Shown here one piece after another: positions 16,694-24,100 of a DNA stretch of 64,000 nt. A program made the translations under genes and the position numbers. Source of the stretch: Pseudomonas viridiflava (lineage in GTDB: Bacteria > Pseudomonadota > Gammaproteobacteria > Pseudomonadales > Pseudomonadaceae); assembly GCF_900589395.1 (NCBI RefSeq), contig NZ_UUIS01000048.1, positions 1-64,000 on the forward strand, in the 5' to 3' direction. The stretch's first letter is position 1. Every line of letters begins with the position of its first letter. The notes below the pieces were generated by a model that was given only the letters and a program-made list of their open reading frames with translations, did not search any database and had not been told where the DNA came from.

Positions 16694-17665
16694 TCAGTCG
16701 CCGCTTTTTCTTTGCCCTTCGCCCAGGCGGTAGTCTCGGGCCGTCATGCCGTGGGCCTTGCGGAATACGCGGCTGAAATAGGCCATGTCGCTGAACCCCC
16801 AGCGGTAGGCAATCTCGCTGATCTGCCGTTTGCCCAGCAAGGGTTCGCGCAGGTCGCGGGCGCAGCGTTGCAGGCGTGACGCCAGCAGGTAGCGGCCGAA
16901 CGAGGTCTGTTCTTCCTGGAACAGGCTGTTGATGTAGCGCACGCTGATGCCGAACCGGGCGCTGACGCTGGCCAGGGACAGCTCGCTGTCGCCCAGGCGG
17001 GTCTGGATGTCGTCCTTGAGGCGCAGCAGCAAGGCGCTGCGGCGTGGGCCCGGGATGTCGCCCTTGACCCGTTCGGACAGCGCCATGGCCAGCAGGTCCA
17101 GGCCCTGGTCGACCAGGCGCGTCTGTTGTGCTTCGGCCATGCGGTCTTCCAGGCCCGAGAGGCCGGTCAGAAAGTCGAACACCAGGCGGTCGAGGGGGTT
17201 GTTGCGTGACATCGGTAACGCGGTCAGGTACTCCAGGTTACACAAGCGCTGTTGCAGGTGGTGCCGCGGAATCTGCACCACGGTCTGGCGAAACGCACCG
17301 TCGAAGTGCAGCTGATAAGGACGGCGGGTGTCATAGATGGCAAAGTCGCCGACCTCCAAGTGCGCCTCGCGGCCTTCCTGGCAGACCCGGGCGCGACCTT
17401 CGATGGCCAGGCTGACGAGCACGAACTCGTCGTCGCTGCGGGCGATGCGCGAGGCGTCTCGCACAACGCTTTGCTCGTTGGCCTGCACGTCCACCACGGC
17501 CAGTTCACCGAGGCGGTAGGCCTCCAGGCGGCCGTAGAAATGCTGCCGGTCGGGGAACGCACACGCCAGCGGCACGAAGGTGTTGCAGACCACGTCCTGC
17601 CAGAAGTCGGCGCGCTCGTGCACGCCAATGCTGTGGGTATCGAATGAGATGCTCATCGCGTTCAA
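16694..17665 (-). CDS. AraC-family transcriptional regulator of the aldoxime/nitrile operon
   Basis: The protein has 323 residues. The N-terminal sensor half is of the AraC_binding_2 cupin type ('FWQDVVCNTFVPL', 'VGDFAIYDTRRPYQLHF'). The C-terminal two helix-turn-helix motifs are at about 222-315 ('LSLASVSARFGISVRYINSL' and 'ISEIAYRWGFSDMAYFSRVF' with the 'FRKAHGMTARDYR' end). It is divergent from the nitrilase-aldoxime dehydratase genes with about 160 bp between, the usual position of the activator of such operons. The inducer is presumably an aldoxime or nitrile; this is inference from context. A start at 17656 is also possible. Confidence 0.85.
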   Translation of the reverse strand: MNAMSISFDTHSIGVHERADFWQDVVCNTFVPLACAFPDRQHFYGRLEAYRLGELAVVDVQANEQSVVRDASRIARSDDEFVLVSLAIEGRARVCQEGREAHLEVGDFAIYDTRRPYQLHFDGAFRQTVVQIPRHHLQQRLCNLEYLTALPMSRNNPLDRLVFDFLTGLSGLEDRMAEAQQTRLVDQGLDLLAMALSERVKGDIPGPRRSALLLRLKDDIQTRLGDSELSLASVSARFGISVRYINSLFQEEQTSFGRYLLASRLQRCARDLREPLLGKRQISEIAYRWGFSDMAYFSRVFRKAHGMTARDYRLGEGQRKSGD

Positions 17666-17823
17666 CCTGCGTTTTCAAGCCTTGAGCCAATAAGGATGCA
17701 ATTGCGGCACCACTGCGCCCCTCCCCGCCGTGGCAGTCAATAAGCGCTTCCTTTGGGTCCTACTGCTGACGGTGTCGGCGCGCCTAGCCTGTGGTCACTT
17801 ACCCGCCATTGGAGTCGACCGCG

Positions 17824-18846
17824 ATGCAAGCCCCCCTGAAAGTTGCCTGTGTACAAGCCGCCCCGGTGTTTCTGGACCTGGAGGCCACGGTGGACAAGAC
17901 CGTGGCGCTGATCGAGCAGGCTGCTGCCGAGGGCGCGGACCTGATTGCCTTTCCGGAGACGTGGATTCCGGGTTACCCGTGGTTTCTGTGGCTGGATGCG
18001 CCGGCCTGGAACATGCCGCTGGTGCACCGTTACCACCAGCAGTCACTGGTACTCGACAGCCCGCAGGCGCGGCGTATCAGCGCAGCGGCGCGCCAGGCCG
18101 GCATTTATGTGGTGCTGGGCTACAGCGAGCGCAGCCAGGGCTCGTTGTACATCGGCCAGTGGATCATCGACAACCACGGCGAAACCGTCGGCATACGGCG
18201 CAAGCTCAAGGCCACGCACGTCGAGCGCACGCTGTTCGGGGAAAGCGACGGGTCGTCGCTGCGCACCTTTGAAACGCCCATCGGCGTGCTCGGCGCGCTG
18301 TGCTGCTGGGAGCACCTGCAACCGCTGTCCAAGTACGCGCTGTATGCGCAGAACGAGCAGATCCATGTGGCGGCCTGGCCCAGCTTCAGCCTGTACACCC
18401 ACGCCACCCAGGCGCTGGGGCCGCAGGTGAATATCGCCGCCTCGCGCGTGTACGCCGCCGAGGGCCAGTGCTTTGTGATCGCGCCGTGTGCGGTGGTCTC
18501 GCCGGAAATGATCGAACTGCTGTGCGACACCGATGCCAAGCGCAGCCTGTTGCAGGCCGGTGGTGGTCATGCGCGGATTTTTGGCCCGGATGGCAGCGAG
18601 CTGGCCACGCCGTTGGGCGAACATGAAGAGGGCCTGCTGTACGCCACGCTGGACCCGGCGGCGCTGATCTTCGCCAAGGTCGCGGCGGACCCGGCCGGGC
18701 ACTACTCGCGCCCCGACGTCACCCGCCTGATGCTCAACACCAACGCCAACCCGTGCGTGGTGCCGTTGCCCGGCCTGCCGGTCGCGGCGGCTGAAGCGGC
18801 GGTACAAGCGAACGAATCCGCAGCCGCTGCCCACGTCGAGGTGTGA
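17824..18846 (+). CDS. Nitrilase (nitrile aminohydrolase)
   Basis: The protein has 340 residues and the catalytic triad of the nitrilase superfamily: Glu45 in 'AFPETWIPGYPWF', Lys at about 128 in 'IRRKLKATHVE', and Cys at about 161 in 'GALCCWEHLQPL'. The CWEH context and WIPGYP segment indicate a true nitrilase (nitrile to carboxylic acid plus ammonia) rather than an amidase. ATG 17824 is preceded by GGAG. One base separates its stop from the aldoxime dehydratase start, so the pair would turn an aldoxime into a nitrile and then an acid. Size and the alanine-rich C-terminal tail are normal for bacterial arylaceto- or aliphatic nitrilases; the substrate range cannot be read. Confidence 0.92.
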   Translation: MQAPLKVACVQAAPVFLDLEATVDKTVALIEQAAAEGADLIAFPETWIPGYPWFLWLDAPAWNMPLVHRYHQQSLVLDSPQARRISAAARQAGIYVVLGYSERSQGSLYIGQWIIDNHGETVGIRRKLKATHVERTLFGESDGSSLRTFETPIGVLGALCCWEHLQPLSKYALYAQNEQIHVAAWPSFSLYTHATQALGPQVNIAASRVYAAEGQCFVIAPCAVVSPEMIELLCDTDAKRSLLQAGGGHARIFGPDGSELATPLGEHEEGLLYATLDPAALIFAKVAADPAGHYSRPDVTRLMLNTNANPCVVPLPGLPVAAAEAAVQANESAAAAHVEV

Positions 18847-18847
18847 C

Positions 18848-19882
18848 ATGGACTCATCCATTGCTGAACACTTGCGCCAGCCGCGCCGCCAGGCCAGCAG
18901 CACCCCGCCCGGCTACCAGCCGCCCTACCCGGCCTGGTCGGCGCGTTTCGATCCGCTGGTGGGCCAGGTGGTGATGGCCTGCTTCGGCGTGCAGTCCCGG
19001 CAGGCGGTCGGCCTGGCCGAGCTGGGGCCGATCACGACGTTGTTCGCAGCCGACGCCGGCCCCCGCTACTGGGACAGCGCCCATTGCGTGGACGCCAAGG
19101 GCTTTGCGACCTGCATCGCCATCGCCTACTGGCGCGATGTGGCGGCCTTCGAGCAATGGCAACAGGGCTCGGGGTTTGCCGCGTGGTGGCAGGAGCCTGC
19201 GCGCGAAGCCGGGCCGCTGGGCTGGTTCATGGAGGTGGTGTGCCCGACGGCCGACCGCTTCGAGACGCTGTTTTCGGCGCTCGATGCGCCGGAGGGCGTC
19301 AGCCACCTGGCCGACGGCATGAGCGCGCCGATTGTGGAGCACGCCTACTGGGGCAGCGCCCGCGACCGCCTGCCGCTGGCGCAGGTCGAGGCGCTGGCCG
19401 GCAGCACGGCAGCGGTGGCGGCAGAGCATCTGCGGCCGGGCCGGGTGCGGGTGCCGGGTCGCGACAACTTGTGCCTGATCCGCTCCGGGCAGGACTGGGC
19501 CTGCACCACTGGCCGGGAGCGTGAGATGTACGTCAATGATGTGCAACCGGTACTGCGCACCGGCATGGATTTTCTGCGCGACGAGGGCCAGGCCATCGGT
19601 TGCCTGAATTGCCGGCTGATGCAGGCGCTGGACAGCCAGAGCGGCGCGCCGGTGGAAAAGAGCTTTGGCCTGGTGTGGTTCGACGACCTGGCCAACCTGG
19701 AGCGCTGGGCCAAGACCCACCCCACTCACCTGGCGATCTTCGGCGGCTTCATGCAGTACGTGCAGGCCCTGAACTTCCAGGTCCAGTTGCGCCTGTACCA
19801 CGAGGTCGCGGTCATTCCCGCTGACGCGCAGTACTTCGAATACCTCAACTGCCATCCCGACAGCGGTTTGCTCAGCCGCTGA
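18848..19882 (+). CDS. oxd: Aldoxime dehydratase (heme enzyme)
   Basis: The 344-residue product matches the phenylacetaldoxime/aliphatic aldoxime dehydratase family, which uses ferrous heme to dehydrate aldoximes to nitriles. Visible family segments are 'PPYPAWSARFD' near the N-terminus, 'SAHCVDAKGFATCIAIAYWRD', 'RDNLCLIRSGQDWACT', 'EMYVNDVQPVLRTGMDFLRD' and 'KTHPTHLAIFGGFMQY', where the conserved histidine region contributes to heme binding and catalysis. It sits between nitrilase and an outer-membrane protein gene in one operon, the classic aldoxime-nitrile arrangement. Confidence 0.92.
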   Translation: MDSSIAEHLRQPRRQASSTPPGYQPPYPAWSARFDPLVGQVVMACFGVQSRQAVGLAELGPITTLFAADAGPRYWDSAHCVDAKGFATCIAIAYWRDVAAFEQWQQGSGFAAWWQEPAREAGPLGWFMEVVCPTADRFETLFSALDAPEGVSHLADGMSAPIVEHAYWGSARDRLPLAQVEALAGSTAAVAAEHLRPGRVRVPGRDNLCLIRSGQDWACTTGREREMYVNDVQPVLRTGMDFLRDEGQAIGCLNCRLMQALDSQSGAPVEKSFGLVWFDDLANLERWAKTHPTHLAIFGGFMQYVQALNFQVQLRLYHEVAVIPADAQYFEYLNCHPDSGLLSR

Positions 19883-19901
19883 GCCCGCCAGGAGAACGAC
19901 C

Positions 19902-20780
19902 ATGCCGTACCTCACCCGTCACACCCTGGCCGGCGCCTCCCTGTTGTGCTGCGCCACTGCCAGCCAGGCGCTGGAGATCACCGCCGGCGACTACGAGCCC
20001 TTGCCGCCCGGCATGGGCGTCGTGCTGCTGTACGCGCAGCACAGCGAAAGCACAGACTTCTACAACAACGGCCACAAGGTCTCGGACGATTTCAAACTCA
20101 AGACCGATGTCGCGCTGTTGCGTTATATCCAGTCGGTGCCGCTCAGCCCCACGGCCTCGTTCGAGCCGCAATTCATCCTGCCTTATGGCCGCCTGAAAGC
20201 CGGAGGTGATGCCCGCGCCCTGGGGCAGACCACCGGCACCGGCGACCTGATCCTCGGCGCGCCGGTCAAGTGGACGCTGGACACGGCGCACAAGGATGTC
20301 TTTTCCCTGGGGCCTTACCTGTACCTGCCCACCGGCAGCTACGAGCGCAACGACCCGCTGAACCTGGGCGAGAACCGCTGGCGGCTGTTGCTGCAAGCGG
20401 CCTATATCCACCATTTCAACGCCGACTGGGCGCTGGACACCGCCGCCGACGTGTCGTGGTTCGGCCGCAACACCGATGCCGGCCCGCAGGGCGTCACGCT
20501 CAAGCAAAAGCCGCGCTACGAATACCAGGCCTACCTGCGCTACCACCTCTCGCCCGGCACGCACCTGGCCTTTGGCGGCGGCTATGTCGACGGCGGCAAG
20601 ACCCGGCTCGACAACGTCGACCAGGACGACGCCCTCGGCACACAGTACATCCGCTTCAGCGCCACCCACATGCTGACCCAGACCGTGCAGGTGCAGGCCG
20701 TGCTGGGCAAGGACCTGGAGGTGGAACAAGGCTTCAAGGAAAAAGCCCGGCTCAACCTGCGCCTGGCCAAGCTCTTCTGA
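19902..20780 (+). CDS. Outer-membrane MetA-pathway (SphA-like) transporter protein
   Basis: The protein has 292 residues with a signal peptide (MPYLTRHTLAGASLLCCA, cleavage likely after 'ASQA'). The body has alternating beta strands such as 'ASFEPQFILPYGRLKAG', 'FSLGPYLYLPTGSYERND' and 'TQYIRFSATHMLTQTVQVQA', as in the Phenol_MetA_deg family of outer-membrane channels linked to uptake of hydrophobic aromatics. An AGGAG site and a 19-bp gap place it as the third gene of the nitrilase operon, so it probably admits the aldoxime or nitrile substrate. It is followed by a palindromic repeat element. Confidence 0.85.
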   Translation: MPYLTRHTLAGASLLCCATASQALEITAGDYEPLPPGMGVVLLYAQHSESTDFYNNGHKVSDDFKLKTDVALLRYIQSVPLSPTASFEPQFILPYGRLKAGGDARALGQTTGTGDLILGAPVKWTLDTAHKDVFSLGPYLYLPTGSYERNDPLNLGENRWRLLLQAAYIHHFNADWALDTAADVSWFGRNTDAGPQGVTLKQKPRYEYQAYLRYHLSPGTHLAFGGGYVDGGKTRLDNVDQDDALGTQYIRFSATHMLTQTVQVQAVLGKDLEVEQGFKEKARLNLRLAKLF

Positions 20781-20795
20781 CCCCCGTTCACCCCG

Positions 20796-20955
20796 GTAGG
20801 AGCGCGCTCTGCCCGCGACCGGCTGCGCAGCAGTCGTAAAATTTGCGAAACGCCACACATTTACAGCTGTGAACACATTCGAAATCTGCGAAACACCACA
20901 ATATTACGACTGCTGCGTACCCGGTCGCGGTGGTCCGGCATTCCGGCAGAGCGCG
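20796..20955. repeat. Modular palindromic intergenic element, copy 1
   Basis: The left arm is GTAGGAGCGCGCTCTGCCCG with the CGACCGG core. Two internal GCGAAACGC/GCGAAACAC units follow, flanked by an inverted AGCAGTCGTAAAAT/ATTACGACTGCT pair. The right arm carries CCGGTCGCGG, an extra TGGTCCGGCATTCC insert and GGCAGAGCGCG; the terminal CTCCTAC is missing here. It has the same structure as the elements at 26943, 38806, 41735 and 45363. Confidence 0.85.
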
Positions 20956-21154
20956 TTCACCGGTCCAATCTTTGATGCATGACAGGGTGCCGCCTCGTCG
21001 GCCTCCATAAAGCCACGCCCCAGACGCGTCGGTGAAACACTTTGCAAGACTACCCGCAGTCGTTACTGTGTAGCCCATCGCAAGCTCCGCTTGATCGCCC
21101 CACCGATACGTTCGGTCTGCATGGGCTCCATCTTTTTTCCGGTAGACAAAACAC

Positions 21155-24100
21155 ATGACCGCGCAACCTACGGCCGGCCGGCCGTTGACCATGGATGAAC
21201 GCAACCTGCTGAAAGACCTGATGCTCGCGCAGGTGCCCCGGGACGGCTCGGCGGTGATCAACACAACCTTGCAGCAACGGCTGGCGCAGAAGGCGGCGGC
21301 CTATGGCCTTGAGGTCGATGACGTCACCTATGAAACCATCCGCGACGAATTGATCGCCAAGGGCTGGCTGTACCGCGTAGGCGAAGACGGCGACGCGGTG
21401 TCGCTGACGGACCAGCCCACGCCAGACGAACAAGAGCCGGTCACCCCGGAATCGCCCGACGAGCTGCCCGAGCCTGCATTCGAAACCCCCGGCAGCATGG
21501 AAAAACTGCGTGGCCGCCTGCTCGACCTCAGCGCCCGCAACCGCCTGCTCAACTTTTCCCATGCGCGCTCCAAGCGTTTCGTGCGCCTGGTCGACGAGTT
21601 GCCCGATCAGTTGTTCACCGCCCTGCTCGACGAAACCGCGTTGCGCTTTGCCGCAATCCCCGAGCCCACCGAGCGGCAGTTGATCGACCAGGGCTACCTG
21701 AAATACGACGCCGCCTCGGGCAGTGTCAGCGAACTCAAGAAGCCGCCAAGCAGCGAAGCCTGGGCCATGTGCTCAGGGATAAACACCGAATACGATCTGC
21801 CGCTGCCGCACCCCGACGGCACCGACAGCGAAGACAAGAAGCACACCGACAACACCCTGCAGACGCTGTACTACCCCGGCGAGCTGGAGGCGCGCCTGCA
21901 GACCCTGCACGCGCAGGCACGTTTGTCGCAGGAAGAAACCGGCGCCAATATCCTGTACCTGGCGCTGGGGTTCCTGGAGTGGGACGAATCCATCGCCGGC
22001 AAGAACAGCCCGCGCCTGGCCCCGCTGATGCTGCTGCCGGTGCGCCTGGAAAAGGGCAAGCTCAACGCCAGGACCGCCACCTTCAGTTATGAGATGCACT
22101 ACAGCGGCGAAGACATCCTGACCAACCTGTCGTTGCAGGAAAAACTGCGCCGCGACTTCGGCCTGGCGCTGCCGGGCATCACCGAAGACCTGCTGCCCGA
22201 AACCTATTTCGCCCACGTCCAAAGCACCCTGCTGGAAACCAAACCGGACTGGAAACTGCACCGCTTTGCCTCGCTGGGCTTGTTCGAGTTCGGCAAGCTG
22301 ATGATGTACCTCGACCTGGAGCCGGACAAGAATCCGGCCCTGTTGCAAAACAGACTGGTCCAGCGCCTGACCGGCCTGAGCGGGCCGGACGCTGAGGAGG
22401 CAGACGGTTCGTCTGGCGCTGCCGGCGGCAGTTTCAGCAGCGAACACGCCATCGATGAACTGCCCGATGTGCACCAGCAGTTCCCGCTGATCGATGATGC
22501 CGACAGCTCGCAGCACAGTGCGCTGATCGATGTGATGCGCGGCGAGAACCTGGTCATCGAAGGCCCGCCCGGCACCGGTAAATCGCAGACCATCACCAAC
22601 ATGATTTCTGCCGCATTGGCGCAGGGTAAAAAGATCCTGTTCGTCGCCGAAAAACGCGCCGCGCTGGAGGTGGTGAAAAACCGCCTGACCCGCGCCGGTC
22701 TTGGCGAGTTCTGCCTGGAGTTGCACAGCCACAAGAGCCAGAAAAGTGCAGTGGCCAACAGCATCGGCCAGCGCATCAGCAGCCTGGGCAGTTATCTGCC
22801 GCCCGAGCAGTTGAAGGCCCTGATTGCCAACTACGAACGCCTCAAACAGCAACTCAACGAGCATGTGAAACAACTGCACGCCCCCCACGCCGACACCGGC
22901 TTGAGCGGGCATCAGATATTCATGCAGGCGACTCGCCTGCGCGAAGAGCTGTCGTTGCGTCCGGCTGACGTGCACCCAACGCCTGGGCTGAGCCAGGATC
23001 GCAACGAGATCCACGAGCAGGCTGGCTATTTCAGCCACCTGTACACCAAGACCGCCGCCGAAGCCGGTCCCAGCGGCGAGCTGGCCACGCACCCATGGTT
23101 CGGCTGCGCGCTGACGCAACTGGGCGGGCTGGAAAGAACCGCACTGTTGCAACAATTGCAGCAGGCCATTCAGGCGCTGGGTGAACTCGACCGCGCACGC
23201 ACGACGGCTGCCGGCCAGCTTGATGTGGCTGAGATTGCCAGCGCTCCGTTGAGCACTCTGCAACAACTGGCCGAGGCGCTGGCCGCCGTGCCGTTGCCCA
23301 AGGGCGATGAAGACCGGGCCTTGATCGAACGCCTCGACGCGTCCAGCTGCGCCACGCTGCAACAGTGGCTGCACACCATGGAGCGCCTGCTGGAACAGCA
23401 GCAGATTCTCGCCAAATCGCTGAATCCCGATGTCATTGGCGCCAGCAGCACGGTCGAGACGCTAAAGCAGGCCTGCGCGCAGATCCAGCGCCACAACGAC
23501 AGCGACACGCTGAAACTCGATGAACTGCTCGACCTCACCGACGCCACCCGCGAACTGATCGGCAGCGCACCGCAAACCCGGCAGTGGCTGCAAAGCATCG
23601 AACGCACTACGGGCATGGCGCTCAAGACCGACAAGCCCGGCATCGAGCAACTCGACCTGTTGCTCGATCTGCTGCAACAGTTGCCCATCAACGTGGTGCA
23701 CCTGCGCCACAAGCGTTTTGAAAATGCCACGCTGGACACCGTGCTGCCTGAATTGCAGCAGCTTATCCAGGACATCAAACGCCTCGAAGCGCAGACCGCC
23801 GGTATCTTTTCGGTCGAGCGCCTGCCCGACCACACGCGCCTGGAAGACCTGCAACGGATCCTGGCCGATGACTCGCTGCTGCGCTGGCTCAACAGCGACT
23901 GGCGCGCGGCCAAGGCCGAAGTGCTCGCCATGGTACGGCCGGGCATCAAGCTCGATGCCGCACGGGCAGCGTTGCCGACGAGCATTGCCTACAAACGCAG
24001 CCTGCAACAGCTCACTACCCAGGCGGCGTATCGCGACACGCTTGATGAACAGTTCAAGGGCATCGACACCCGCACCGAAGACCTGCTCGCCTTGCGCCAG

